DNA of 64,000 nt from Streptomyces sp. NBC_00448 (GTDB taxonomy: Bacteria; Actinomycetota; Actinomycetes; Streptomycetales; Streptomycetaceae): contig NZ_CP107913.1 of NCBI RefSeq assembly GCF_036014115.1, forward strand, positions 2,166,001-2,230,000, read 5' to 3'. The notes under the pieces are model-generated. The model made no database searches and had not been told where the DNA came from. It saw only the letters and a list, made by a program, of their open reading frames with translations. A program made the position numbers and the translations under genes. This document shows, in pieces, positions 53,585 through 62,420 of the stretch (its first letter is position 1; each line of letters begins with the position of its first letter).

Positions 53585-54490
53585 ATGTCCGACCTGACGT
53601 ACGACTTCTTCCACCCGCGCGTGGTGCGCACCCATCAGCTCTCGCCGACCCTGCTGCGGGTCGTGCTCGGCGGCGCGGACCTCGCCCGGGTCGTCAGCGG
53701 CGGCCACGACCAGCGCTTCAAGCTGTTCCTGCCGCACCCCGGCCAGTCGGCGCCCGTCCTGCCCGACGTCCTCGACAGCGACTGGTACGGCCGCTGGCGC
53801 GCGCTCGACCCGGCGGTACGCGGCATCATGCGCACCTACACCATCAGCGGCGTACGGCAGGACCCGCCGCAGGTCGACGTCGACTTCGCGCTGCACGGCG
53901 ACCTCGGCCCTGCCTCCCGCTGGGCCGCGCGGGCCCGCCCCGGCGACGGCGTCTCGATCCTCGCGCCCGTCGCCGAGGACAACGGCGGCGTCGAGTTCCA
54001 GCCGCCGGCCGGCACCGGCTGGGTGCTGCTCACCGCCGACGAGACCGCGCTGCCCGCACTGGCGAACATCCTCGCCGCGCTCCCCGCCGGCCTGCCGGTG
54101 CGCGCGTTCGTGGAGGTCGGTCACCCCGACGACCGCGTCCCGCTGCCCACCGAGGCCGACGCCGAGATCACCTGGCTGGTCCGCGGCGGCCACGACCGCA
54201 CCGCGCCCCTGCTCGACGCGGTCCGCGCCACCCGCGTCCCCGAAGGGGCCGCCCGCTACGCCTGGTTGGCGGGCGAGTCCGGCTGCGTCCGGGCGCTGCG
54301 CCGCCACCTGGTCGCCGAGCGCGGCCTGGACCGCAAGGCCGTCTCCTTCACCGGCTACTGGCGCCAGGGCCGCACCGAGGACGACCTGCTCACCGCCGCG
54401 ATCGCCGCGGCCGAGGACGAAGCGACCGCCGAGGCGAAGAGCGAGGCGTCGGCCGAGGCGCAGCCGGCGGCGGTGGGAGCCGCGGGATAG
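53585..54490 (+). CDS. Siderophore-interacting protein (FAD-linked ferric reductase)
   Basis: A 301-residue SIP/ViuB-type flavoprotein that reduces ferric siderophores to release iron in the cytosol. It has the N-terminal FAD-binding barrel with GIMRTYTISGVRQDPPQVDV (an RxYT-type motif) and a C-terminal NAD(P)-binding domain with GWVLLTADETALPALANILA and YAWLAGESGCVRALRRHLVA. The last 45 residues are Ala/Glu-rich. Its coupling to the lipoprotein gene makes the locus a complete uptake-and-release module. Confidence 0.93.
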   Translation: MSDLTYDFFHPRVVRTHQLSPTLLRVVLGGADLARVVSGGHDQRFKLFLPHPGQSAPVLPDVLDSDWYGRWRALDPAVRGIMRTYTISGVRQDPPQVDVDFALHGDLGPASRWAARARPGDGVSILAPVAEDNGGVEFQPPAGTGWVLLTADETALPALANILAALPAGLPVRAFVEVGHPDDRVPLPTEADAEITWLVRGGHDRTAPLLDAVRATRVPEGAARYAWLAGESGCVRALRRHLVAERGLDRKAVSFTGYWRQGRTEDDLLTAAIAAAEDEATAEAKSEASAEAQPAAVGAAG

Positions 54491-54496
54491 CGCGCA

Positions 54497-54525
54497 GGGC
54501 AGGGTCCCGAGCACTGCCCCGGGAC
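54497..54525. terminator. Possible terminator between siderophore and mannosyltransferase genes
   Basis: Two alternative short hairpins overlap here: GGGCAG/CTGCCC (54497-54502, 54514-54519) and GTCCCG/CGGGAC (54504-54509, 54520-54525). They lie 6 bp after the SIP stop and just before the convergent gene end. Confidence 0.4.
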
Positions 54526-54539
54526 GGGCCGGCGCCGCC

Positions 54540-55778
54540 TCACCCGGCCCAGCGGCCGGTGAAGAAGGCCAGCGCGACGACGGTGGCCAGCGGCCCGGCC
54601 ACCGCGAAGTAGGCGGTGCGCAGCCGTGGCCGGACCGTGGTCGCCGCGCACAGCGACGTCCACAGCGGCCACCACAGCAGCGCCGCCCGCGGGATCGACA
54701 TGTACCAGTACGACGTGCCCAGCGCCCACAGGCTCAGCGCGATGTACACCGCCTCGGCCCAGCGGTGCCGCCACAGCAGGTACACCAGCACGGCCACGCC
54801 GGCCAGCATCGCGAGCAGTTCGGCCTGGAACATCGCCGCGTAGCCGGTGCCCTGGGTGTGCCCGAACGCCGCGGTCCAGGTGTGGTGCCACGCGGTCCAG
54901 GGGCTGTGGAAGTCCCGGGCCCAGCCGCGCTCCTCCGCGTCCTTCCACGCCATCCAGTCGCCGGTGCGGCCCTTCAGGTAGGCGCTGTACAGCAGCGGCG
55001 GCAGCACGGGCAGCGCCAGCCAGGGCAGCGCACGCAGGTCGCGCGGGCGGCGCACCGCGGCCAGGAACTGGACGGCGAGCGCCGCCGCCAGGAAGAGCCC
55101 GCTCACCCGCACCGCGCAGGCCAGGCAGGTCAGCACCGCCGCCTGGCCCCAGGCCGCCCGGCGCGCCGCGAGCCACGCGGGCAGCGCCAGCGCCAGGAAA
55201 AGCGCCTCGGTGTAGCCGGCCGCGAGGAACACCGCACACGGCGACAGCAGGAACAGCTGTACGGTGCTCCGCCCCGCGTCGGCGCCCGGCAGGTCCCGCC
55301 CGGCTATTCGGCCGAGCGCCAGCACCGCGACCGCGCCCGCCACGAACGAGACGGTCAGCCCCGCGGCGGTCCAGTCCCGGATCACCGTGTGGACCGCGCG
55401 CAGCACCATCGGGAAGCCGGGGAAGAACGCGTCGCGGTTGTCCCAGCCCTGCTCGCCGGGGCCGGGCCCGCCCGCGGGGAAGTAGCCGTCCCGCGCGATG
55501 TGCAGGTAGTACGCCCAGTCCCACTGCTGCCACGGCGCGAGGACCGACATCGGGCGGCGGCTGTCCGCGTCGGCCGGGAAGATCCAGCGGGCGCAGTACT
55601 CGGTGACCCACAGCCCCGCCCGGGTCAGGACGTACAGCCACAGCACATCGCGGTCGGCGGGCGTCAGCCGGGCGGCGAACCGCCTCACCGGGGACGGGCG
55701 TCGGCGCCGCGCGCCGGAGGGTTCGCGGGGCACGGCCGGCGCCGCCTCGGTGGCCGGCGGGGCGGAGAAGAGCGTCAT
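54540..55778 (-). CDS. Membrane mannosyltransferase, PIG-V/GT-C type
   Basis: A 412-residue multi-span protein of the GT-C class. The loop after the first span reads WQQWDWAYYLHIARDGYFPA (a D/E-containing catalytic loop), then DAFFPGFPMVLRAVHTVIRD, the pattern of PIG-V-like dolichyl/polyprenyl-phosphate-mannose transferases. About 9-10 spans follow. GGAAGG precedes ATG 55778. Mannose transfer to glycoproteins or lipids is inferred from the family; target unknown. Confidence 0.87.
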   Translation of the reverse strand: MTLFSAPPATEAAPAVPREPSGARRRRPSPVRRFAARLTPADRDVLWLYVLTRAGLWVTEYCARWIFPADADSRRPMSVLAPWQQWDWAYYLHIARDGYFPAGGPGPGEQGWDNRDAFFPGFPMVLRAVHTVIRDWTAAGLTVSFVAGAVAVLALGRIAGRDLPGADAGRSTVQLFLLSPCAVFLAAGYTEALFLALALPAWLAARRAAWGQAAVLTCLACAVRVSGLFLAAALAVQFLAAVRRPRDLRALPWLALPVLPPLLYSAYLKGRTGDWMAWKDAEERGWARDFHSPWTAWHHTWTAAFGHTQGTGYAAMFQAELLAMLAGVAVLVYLLWRHRWAEAVYIALSLWALGTSYWYMSIPRAALLWWPLWTSLCAATTVRPRLRTAYFAVAGPLATVVALAFFTGRWAG

Positions 55779-56028
55779 GAACGGACCTTCCGGGCTGCGT
55801 CAGGACGTACGGCACCGCGCCCTGGCGGGTGGGACGCGCGGGCGGGGGCGGTGCGGGATATCGGGATCAGGGTGCGAAGTCAGCGATCGGGTGCGGGTGT
55901 CGGGCGTAAGGCGGCCGGTGGCCGGCGCGCGGGGGGCAGGGCGTCCAGCTCAGGACCCTTGCCGTCCACGGCGCTTGCCGTCCGCCGTGCCTTGCCGTCC
56001 ACGGGACGTGTCGTCAGGGCTCATGAGG

Positions 56029-56589
56029 TCAGGGCTGGTGGTCAGGGCCCTGCGTTCCGGGCTCCGTGGTCCGCGGATAGGTCGGCAGGCCACCGGCCGA
56101 GGTGGTGGACGCCGGAGGGCCGACGCCCGTCGGCGGGGTGGTGCCGGTAAGGCCGGACGGGTCAGGACTGCGGGTCGGGTCCTCCGCGGACGACGACGCG
56201 CTGCTGGTCGCGGTGCCGGATCTGCCGTCGCCACTGGGCGTGCCGCGGCTGCTGGTGACACCGCTGGGCGACACCGGATCGCCGCCGCGCGGCAGCGTCG
56301 CGACGAGCCCCGCGGCCGTACCGGCGAGCGCCACGCACGCGGCCGCCGCGGCCATCGCCGTCCGCCGTCTGCGGCGGGCCGCGCCGCGCGCCCGGACCTC
56401 GGCCGGGGGCGCGGACCGGGTCCTGGCCTGACCGCTCGCGGCGGCCGCCTTGAACAGGCCGCGCAGCGGATCGTCCCCGCCCCGCTCCCGGGACCGGCCG
56501 GGGCCGGCGGCGCCGAAGGCGGGACCGGGGAAGTCGCCCCCGTCGTCGAAGTCGCCGAAGCCGCCGTGCATGTCGTGGTGTTCAGGCAC
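56029..56589 (-). CDS. Single-span membrane protein overlapping a sigma factor gene (possible anti-sigma)
   Basis: A 186-residue protein from GTG 56589, overlapping the sigma gene by 8 bp, with GAGG upstream. Residues 1-75 are cytosolic, beginning with an Asp/Gly/His-rich stretch and ending in a basic patch (RARGAARRRRRTAMA). One membrane span follows (about 77-100, AAAAACVALAGTAAGLVATL), then an extracytoplasmic Ser/Thr/Pro-rich tail. The topology fits an anti-sigma factor, but the zinc motif HxxxCxxC of ZAS proteins is absent. Function inferred only from position. Confidence 0.72.
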   Translation of the reverse strand: MPEHHDMHGGFGDFDDGGDFPGPAFGAAGPGRSRERGGDDPLRGLFKAAAASGQARTRSAPPAEVRARGAARRRRRTAMAAAAACVALAGTAAGLVATLPRGGDPVSPSGVTSSRGTPSGDGRSGTATSSASSSAEDPTRSPDPSGLTGTTPPTGVGPPASTTSAGGLPTYPRTTEPGTQGPDHQP

Positions 56590-57079
56590 CGGGAGCCTCC
56601 TCGTTCCGCGGATCGTGCAGGAGGTGGGCGAGCGCCGAGCGACCGCGGACCAGGTGCGTCTTGACGGTGCTCACCGACACCCCGGTCTCGGCCGCTATCT
56701 GGTCGACGCTGAGATCGCAGACGTAGTGCAGGGTCAGCGTGCGGCGCTGCTTCGGCGGCAGCTCGCGCAACGCCTCCACCAGCACCACCGGTTCCGGGCC
56801 CGGACCTTCCGTGGGCACGGGCGGCCCGGTCCGGTGCCAGGCGTCGGCGGTACGCCGCCGGCCCCGCCACCGGCTCACCGCCAGCCGCCACGCGACCGTA
56901 CGCACCCATGCCTCCGGGCGTGCGTCGGACCGCAGTTGGCGCCGCCGGCTCCAGCCCCGGACGAACGCCTCCTGCACGACGTCCTGCGCCTCTTGGTGAT
57001 CGCCGAGCATCACGTACAACTGGCCGGTCAGCCGACCGACCGTCTGCGCGTAGAACTCCTCGAACTCCTCGACGGTCAA
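56582..57079 (-). CDS. ECF RNA polymerase sigma factor, SigE family
   Basis: A 165-residue sigma factor. Region 2 is visible as EFEEFYAQTVGRLTGQLYVM, then DHQEAQDVVQEAFVRGWSRR, with AWVRTVAWRLAVSRWRGRRR; region 4 as ALRELPPKQRRTLTLHYVCD, LSVDQIAAETGVSVSTVKTH, LVRGRSALAHLL. There is no extra C-terminal domain. The frame opens at a TTG (57079) with GGGAG about 8 bp upstream. It overlaps the membrane protein gene downstream, the usual arrangement of a sigma and its anti-sigma. Regulon unknown. Confidence 0.92.
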   Translation of the reverse strand: MTVEEFEEFYAQTVGRLTGQLYVMLGDHQEAQDVVQEAFVRGWSRRRQLRSDARPEAWVRTVAWRLAVSRWRGRRRTADAWHRTGPPVPTEGPGPEPVVLVEALRELPPKQRRTLTLHYVCDLSVDQIAAETGVSVSTVKTHLVRGRSALAHLLHDPRNEEAPGA

Positions 57080-57274
57080 CGATCGCTCCCGGTCTGCTCG
57101 GTCTCACCGGGCATACGCTCGTCGGGCCCGATCCGGTCTACACCGCGCACCACTTCGCGACGTGACCTGCGTCATACTCCGGATGCGCGGGGCTCCCCCA
57201 CAGCTCCCGGTTCCCCGTTCCCCCGGCTCCCCCGGCCTCCGCTCCTCCCGTTCCCGTCCCGACCCTTCAACGGG

Positions 57275-58297
57275 CTACAACCCCAGGCGCGCGACCGCCT
57301 TCGCCGCGTCGAGCTCGCAACTCCCCTCGCCCGCACTGCTCCAGGCCGCCCCGCACAACGCGCGCAGCCCGTCGAGCGGCTCGCCCCCGCCCTCGACCGT
57401 GAGCGCGCCGCCCGACACCGACGCGGTCCAGCCGCCGCACACCGCGGCCCCCTCGCCGGAGACCTCTACTCCCGGCTGCGCCGCGAGCAGATCCCGCAGG
57501 TCGCGGCCGACATACGTGGGCCGGTGCTTCGGCGGGGCCGCGAGCAGCGCCGCCGGGTCGGTGATCCCGGTCAGCACCAGCAGCGAGTCGACACCGCCCG
57601 CGAACGCGCCCTCGATGTCCGTGTCCAGCCGGTCCCCGACCACCAACGGCCGCTTCGCGCCGGTCCGCAGCACCGTCTCCCGGTGCATCGGCGGCAGCGG
57701 CTTCCCCGCGGCCTGCGGGTCGCCGCCGGTCGCGAAGCGCACCGCCTCCACCGCGGCGCCGTTGCCCGGCGCGATGCCCCGCCCGCTCGGGATCGTCCGG
57801 TCGGTGTTCGACGCGAACCACGGCACCCCGCGGTTGACCGCGTACGCCATCTCCGCCAGCTGCGACCACCGCAGATCCGGTCCGTACCCCTGCACCGCCG
57901 CCACCGGGTCGTCGTCCGCGGAGTCCACCGGCACCAGCCCGCGCTCCCGCAGCGCGGTCATCAGGCCCTCGCCGCCCACCGCGAGCACCTTCGAACCCGC
58001 CGGCACCTGGTCCGCGATCAGCCGTGCCACCGCCTGCGCCGAGGTGATCACGTCGGCCGCGCCCGCCGGCACCCCCAGCCGCGTCAGGTGCTCCGCGACC
58101 GTATCCGGCGTGCGCGAGGCGTTGTTGGTGACATAGGCGAGGTGCATGCCGTGCTCACGCGCCGTGCCGAGCGACTCCACCGCGTGCGCGATCGCCTCCC
58201 CACCCGCGTAGACGACACCGTCGAGGTCGAGGAGCGCGGTGTCGTACGCGGTGTCCAGCGACTCTTCGCTGCCGTGCGGGCTGGTGCGGTACGTCAT
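57275..58297 (-). CDS. HAD-family phosphatase, NagD/phosphoglycolate-phosphatase-like
   Basis: A 340-residue HAD enzyme of the IIA (NagD) type. Motif I is ALLDLDGVVYAGGEAIAHAV, motif II YVTNNASRTPDTVAEHL, motif III lysine in AGKPLPPM, motif IV VVGDRLDTDIEGAFAGGVDS. The C2 cap lies between II and III. Physiological substrate unknown (sugar- or glycerol-phosphate is typical). A final 65-residue C-terminal extension beyond the HAD core is Gly/Ala-rich. Divergent from the DUF1015 gene at 58373. Confidence 0.91.
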   Translation of the reverse strand: MTYRTSPHGSEESLDTAYDTALLDLDGVVYAGGEAIAHAVESLGTAREHGMHLAYVTNNASRTPDTVAEHLTRLGVPAGAADVITSAQAVARLIADQVPAGSKVLAVGGEGLMTALRERGLVPVDSADDDPVAAVQGYGPDLRWSQLAEMAYAVNRGVPWFASNTDRTIPSGRGIAPGNGAAVEAVRFATGGDPQAAGKPLPPMHRETVLRTGAKRPLVVGDRLDTDIEGAFAGGVDSLLVLTGITDPAALLAAPPKHRPTYVGRDLRDLLAAQPGVEVSGEGAAVCGGWTASVSGGALTVEGGGEPLDGLRALCGAAWSSAGEGSCELDAAKAVARLGL

Positions 58298-58372
58298 GGC
58301 GGGGCTCGCTCCTTCGAGTGCGGACTACCCGTCGATCATCCCCCATGCCCGGGGGCGTCGTAGCATGCGCGG

Positions 58373-59707
58373 ATGAGTGAGACCGATCAGGACCACCCGC
58401 GGGGCCCTCACCTGGCGCCCTTCCGCGGGCTGCGCTTCGTACGGGAGCGCGTCGGCAGCCTCGCCGCCGTCACGTCGCCGCCGTACGACGTCGTGGTACG
58501 CCCCGACGGACAGCGCCACTTGGAGACCGCCGACCCGTACAACGTGGTCCGGCTGATCCTCCCGGACGCCGCCACCCCTGACGCCCGCCACCGCAAGGCC
58601 GCCCGCACCCTGGCGGCCTGGCTCGACCGGGGCGTCCTCGCCCCCGACCCGGTCCCCGCCCTCTACGTCTACGAGCAGCGCGACGGCGACCACCTCCAGC
58701 GCGGGGTGATCGGCGCCCTTCGGCTGAGCGGCCCCGAGGCGGGCGCCGTGCTGCCGCACGAGGACGTCATGCCGGGGCCGGTCGCCGACCGCGCCGCCCT
58801 GATGCGCGCGACCGCGGCCAACCTCGAACCCCTGCTGCTCGCCTACCGGGACGGCCCCGCCACCGCCCGCGTCGTCGAGCGCACCGCCACCGCCGCGGAC
58901 CCCCTGCTCGCCACCACCACCGAGGACGGCGTACGGCACCGGCTGTGGGCGCTCACCGACCTCGCCGACCTCACCGCGATCGACGCCGAACTCGCCGACC
59001 GCCAGGCCCTCATCGCCGACGGGCACCACCGCTGGGCCACCTATCGCCGGCTCCAGACCGCCCACCCGCCCGGCACCGGCTGGGACTACGGCCTCGTGCT
59101 GCTCGTGGACACCACCCGCTACCCCCTGCGGGTACGCGCCATCCACCGCGTGCTGCCGGAACTCCCGCCCGCCGCCGCCCTCGCGGCCGCGCGCCACGTC
59201 TTCCGGGTACGGCGGCTGGCCGGCAGCGACCTGGCGGGGGCGCTGGAGGCGCTGGAAGAGGCGAGCGCGGAAGCGGAGGGGGCGCTTCCGGACGGGAACG
59301 CGGGTGGGGGCACGGGTACGGGTGCCGGCGGCAACGCCTTCGTGCTGGCGGGCGACGGCTCCTTCCACCTGCTGGACCGGCCCGACCCCGTGCTGCTGCG
59401 GGAGGCCGTGCCGGAGGACCGGCCGGAAGTGTGGCGGCGGCTGGACGCCACCGTCCTGCACAGCCTGCTGCTCGACCGCGTCTGGCAGGTGCCGGACTCC
59501 CCCGACCACATCCGCTACATCCACGACACCGAGGCGGCGGTCCGCCTCGCCGGGCAGCTCGGCGGCACCGCCGTGCTGATGCACCCGGTGCGCGAGCACA
59601 TCGTGCTCGACCTGGCCCGCCAGGGTGTGATGATGCCCCGCAAGTCCACGTCCTTCGGGCCGAAGCCGGCGACCGGCCTGGTGATGCGGAGCGTCGAGCT
59701 GGGATGA
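58373..59707 (+). CDS. DUF1015-family protein
   Basis: A 444-residue protein of the DUF1015 family: LAPFRGLRFVRERVGSLAAV followed by TSPPYDVV at the N-terminus and ELADRQALIADGHHRWATYR in the centre (the conserved DGHHR motif), ending near RKSTSFGPKPATGLVMRSVE. A Gly/Thr/Ala insert (residues about 305-320) is probably a disordered loop. Function is not established; the conserved His/Arg motif suggests an enzyme. Followed by a strong bidirectional terminator. Confidence 0.9.
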   Translation: MSETDQDHPRGPHLAPFRGLRFVRERVGSLAAVTSPPYDVVVRPDGQRHLETADPYNVVRLILPDAATPDARHRKAARTLAAWLDRGVLAPDPVPALYVYEQRDGDHLQRGVIGALRLSGPEAGAVLPHEDVMPGPVADRAALMRATAANLEPLLLAYRDGPATARVVERTATAADPLLATTTEDGVRHRLWALTDLADLTAIDAELADRQALIADGHHRWATYRRLQTAHPPGTGWDYGLVLLVDTTRYPLRVRAIHRVLPELPPAAALAAARHVFRVRRLAGSDLAGALEALEEASAEAEGALPDGNAGGGTGTGAGGNAFVLAGDGSFHLLDRPDPVLLREAVPEDRPEVWRRLDATVLHSLLLDRVWQVPDSPDHIRYIHDTEAAVRLAGQLGGTAVLMHPVREHIVLDLARQGVMMPRKSTSFGPKPATGLVMRSVELG

Positions 59708-59741
59708 CCGGCCGGCGCCTTTCCGCCGCCTGCGAAACGGC

Positions 59742-59777
59742 GAGGGCGGCACCCGCGTGGTCGCGGATGCCGCCCTC
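59742..59777. terminator. Strong bidirectional terminator between DUF1015 and TPR genes
   Basis: GAGGGCGGCACCCGCG pairs with CGCGGATGCCGCCCTC across TGGT: a 16-bp stem with one mismatch and a 4-nt loop. It lies 34 bp after the DUF1015 stop and 24 bp past the convergent TPR gene's stop. Confidence 0.85.
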
Positions 59778-59801
59778 AACTCACCGGATGGTGAAGGACG
59801 T

Positions 59802-62288
59802 TCAGTCGTCCTCGCGCTCCGGGTGCGCCGGGGCGCGGAACGGGGAGTCGAGGAAGGACGACGGCTCGGCCGATCCGGCGTCGCCGCCGGTCACCTGGTC
59901 CTCGTCGTCCGCCGGGTCCTTGACGTCCTCGGTGCTGTCCTCGGCGTCGTCCGTGTCCTCGGCGTCCTCGGTGTCCTCCGAGATGCCGGCCGCCTTGGCA
60001 TCGGCCTTCACGTCGGACGAGGCATCCGCGTCGCCGCGGTCCTCGTCGTCCTCGTCGTCCGAGTCGGCGTCGTCGTCCTCGTCGTCGAAGTCGGCGGCGT
60101 CCACGTCGTCCGCGTCCTCGTCGTCGACCACGACCTCGTCGGTCAGGCCGTCGTCGATCACCTCGACCACGACGTCGGCGCCGGCGGGCGCGTCCGTCGC
60201 GGCGTCCGTGCCCGCGTCCGACGCGTGGCCGCTCTCGTCGTCGTCCTCGTCACCCTCGAAAGCGTCCACGAACGCGACACCGTCGAGCTGGGCGAGCCGG
60301 TCGGAGGCGTCGGTCGTCCCGTTGTGGTCGGCCTCCACCGCCTTCGCGAACCACTCACGGGCCTCGGTCTCCCGGCCGACCGCGAGCAGCGCGTCGGCGT
60401 AGGCGTAACGCAGCCGGGCCGTCCACGGGTGGATGGCGTTCGCCGCCAGCTCCGAGCTCTGGAGGGTGACCACCGCGGCCTCGGCCTGGCCGAGGTCCTG
60501 CCGGGCGCCGGCCGCGACCAGCCGCATCTCGACCTGCCCGGCCTTGTCCAGCTTGTGCACCTCGGGCGCACCCGCCATCTCCAGCGCGCGCTCGGGTCGC
60601 CCGAGCCCGCGCTCGCAGTCGGCCATCACCGGCCACAGGTCCACCGTGCCAGTCATCCGCCGGGTGGTGCGGAACTCCGCCAGCGCCTCCGAGTACCGCT
60701 CGGTCGCGTACGACGCGAAGCCGGCCGCCTCGCGGACCGCCGCGACGCGCGAGGCGAGCCGCAGCGCGACACGTGAGTACGCGTACGCCTGCTCCGGTTC
60801 CTCGTCGAGGAGCCGCGCGACCATCACCAGGTTGCGTGCCACGTCCTCCGCGAGGGTCTTCGGCAGGCTCATCAGCTCCTGCCGCACGCTCGGGTCGATC
60901 TCCTGACCGGTGACCTCGTCCGGGATCGGCAGCCGCCTCACCGGCTCGCGGTCGTCCCTGCGCTCGTCCCGGCCGCCGCGGCTCTCGAACCGGCCCCGGC
61001 CCTGCACCGCCGGACGCCGGCCATGGCCACGGTCGTCATCACGACGCGGACCACGCGGACGGTCGTCCCTGCGGTCATCACGCCGGTCGTCACGCGGGCG
61101 GTCGTCACGGCGGAAGCCGCCGCGGTCGTCATCACGACGCGGACCACGCGGACGGTCGTCCCTGCGGTCGTCACGAGGACGGTCATCACGCGGACGATCG
61201 TCACGACGGAAGCCGCCGCCGGGACGGTCGTCCCTGCGGTCATCACGGGGACGGTCGTATCGAGGACGGTCGTCACGGGGACGGTCGTCGCGCGGGCGGT
61301 CGTCCCTGCGGAAACCGCCACCGCCACCCGGGCGGTCATCGCGACGGAAGCCACCGCCACCACCACCCGGGCGGTCGTCACGACGGAAGCCACCGCGGTC
61401 GTCATCACGACGCGGACCACGCGGACGGTCGTCCCTGCGGTCGTCACGAGGACGGTCATCACGAGGACGGTCAAAGCGCGGCCGGTCCGAACGGTCGTCG
61501 CGACGGAAACCACCGCCACCACCACCCGGGCGGTCGTCGCGACGGAAGCCACCGCCACCACCACCCGGGCGGTCGTCACGACGGAAGCCGCCGCGGTCGT
61601 CATCACGACGCGGACCACGCGGACGGTCGTCCCTGCGGTCGTCACGAGGACGGTCATCACGGCGGAAGCCGCCACCACCGCCCGGACGGTCGTCGCGCGG
61701 GCGGTCGTATCGAGGACGGTCGTCACGGGGACGGTCGTCGCGCGGGCGGTCGTCCCTGCGGAAACCGCCACCGCCACCCGGGCGGTCATCGCGACGGAAG
61801 CCACCGCCACCACCACCGGGGCGGTCATCGCGACGGAAGCCGCCGCGGTCGTCATCACGACGCGGACCACGCGGACGGTCGTCCCTGCGGTCGTCACGAG
61901 GACGGTCATCACGAGGACGGTCAAAGCGCGGCCGGTCCGAACGGTCGTCACGGCGGAAACCACCGCCACCACCACCCGGGCGGTCGTCACGACGGAAGCC
62001 ACCGCGGTCGTCATCACGACGCGGACCACGCGGACGGTCATCACGCGGGCGGTCGTCCCTGCGGAAACCGCCACCGCCACCCGGGCGGTCATCGCGACGG
62101 AAACCGCCGCCACCGCCCTGACGGTCGTCACGGGGACGGTCATAGCGCGGCCGGTCGGAACGGTCGTCGCGACGGTTGCCGGCGCCACCACGGTGGTCAT
62201 CGCGGCGCGGGCCACCGGGACGGTCGTCACGCCGATCCTCGCGGCGGTGATCGCCGCGCTCGGGCCTGTCTTCGGGCGAGTTGGACAT
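59802..62288 (-). CDS. TPR protein with a 445-residue Arg/Asp/Gly repeat region and acidic tail
   Basis: An 828-residue protein from ATG 62288, with AGGAG upstream. Residues 1-445 are low complexity: RDDRP, RGPRRDDDRGGFRR and PGGGGGGFRR units repeated dozens of times, RGG-like and probably disordered and RNA-interacting. Residues 450-680 are TPR-like helices (LVMVARLLDEEPEQAYAYSR, YATERYSEALAEFRTTRRMT, YADALLAVGRETEAREWFAK). Residues 690-828 are strongly acidic (DADSDDEDDEDRGDADASSD). Actinomycete orthologues have the TPR part; the length of the repeat region here is unusual. It lies 79 bp beyond the rRNA terminator. Confidence 0.85.
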   Translation of the reverse strand: MSNSPEDRPERGDHRREDRRDDRPGGPRRDDHRGGAGNRRDDRSDRPRYDRPRDDRQGGGGGFRRDDRPGGGGGFRRDDRPRDDRPRGPRRDDDRGGFRRDDRPGGGGGGFRRDDRSDRPRFDRPRDDRPRDDRRDDRPRGPRRDDDRGGFRRDDRPGGGGGGFRRDDRPGGGGGFRRDDRPRDDRPRDDRPRYDRPRDDRPGGGGGFRRDDRPRDDRRDDRPRGPRRDDDRGGFRRDDRPGGGGGGFRRDDRPGGGGGGFRRDDRSDRPRFDRPRDDRPRDDRRDDRPRGPRRDDDRGGFRRDDRPGGGGGGFRRDDRPGGGGGFRRDDRPRDDRPRDDRPRYDRPRDDRRDDRPGGGFRRDDRPRDDRPRDDRRDDRPRGPRRDDDRGGFRRDDRPRDDRRDDRRDDRPRGPRRDDDRGHGRRPAVQGRGRFESRGGRDERRDDREPVRRLPIPDEVTGQEIDPSVRQELMSLPKTLAEDVARNLVMVARLLDEEPEQAYAYSRVALRLASRVAAVREAAGFASYATERYSEALAEFRTTRRMTGTVDLWPVMADCERGLGRPERALEMAGAPEVHKLDKAGQVEMRLVAAGARQDLGQAEAAVVTLQSSELAANAIHPWTARLRYAYADALLAVGRETEAREWFAKAVEADHNGTTDASDRLAQLDGVAFVDAFEGDEDDDESGHASDAGTDAATDAPAGADVVVEVIDDGLTDEVVVDDEDADDVDAADFDDEDDDADSDDEDDEDRGDADASSDVKADAKAAGISEDTEDAEDTDDAEDSTEDVKDPADDEDQVTGGDAGSAEPSSFLDSPFRAPAHPEREDD
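60950..62250. repeat. Tandem coding repeat with a 450-bp higher-order period
   Basis: Within the TPR gene, short units of 12-45 bp recur throughout. Above them lies a longer period: 61261-61380 reappears almost unchanged at 61711-61830, and the block containing TCAAAGCGCGGCCGGTCCGA at about 61471 returns at about 61921. The offset is exactly 450 bp, or 150 codons. Confidence 0.88.
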
Positions 62289-62366
62289 CGACGTGACTCC
62301 TGTCGGATCGTACTGCTGTAGTTCAAGTCTCCCGTAGCGGCCGGGAGGACGCGCTTCGAGCACAAC

Positions 62367-62411
62367 AAAAAGGACCCCTGGTCCCAGCGCTCAGGCCAGG
62401 ACCAAGGGTCC
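62367..62411 (-). terminator. rRNA operon terminator
   Basis: On the minus strand, GGACCCTTGGTCC is followed by GGACCAGGGGTCC (12 of 13 bases pair) and then a T run (62371-62367). Located 10 bp past the 5S 3' end. A classic intrinsic terminator, rare in its T-tract among the hairpins of this window. Confidence 0.9.
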
Positions 62412-62420
62412 AGAAAGATT

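Noticed and set aside
60950..62250. CRISPR-like array
   Set aside because: Repeat spacing is irregular and always in multiples of three within one open frame; there are no unique spacers and no cas genes.
60910..62321. Plus-strand frames of 400+ codons rich in Arg/Ser/Pro or Thr/Val opposite the TPR gene repeats
   Set aside because: They are mirror images of the repetitive coding DNA; the minus frame continues into a recognisable TPR domain with a good ribosome site.
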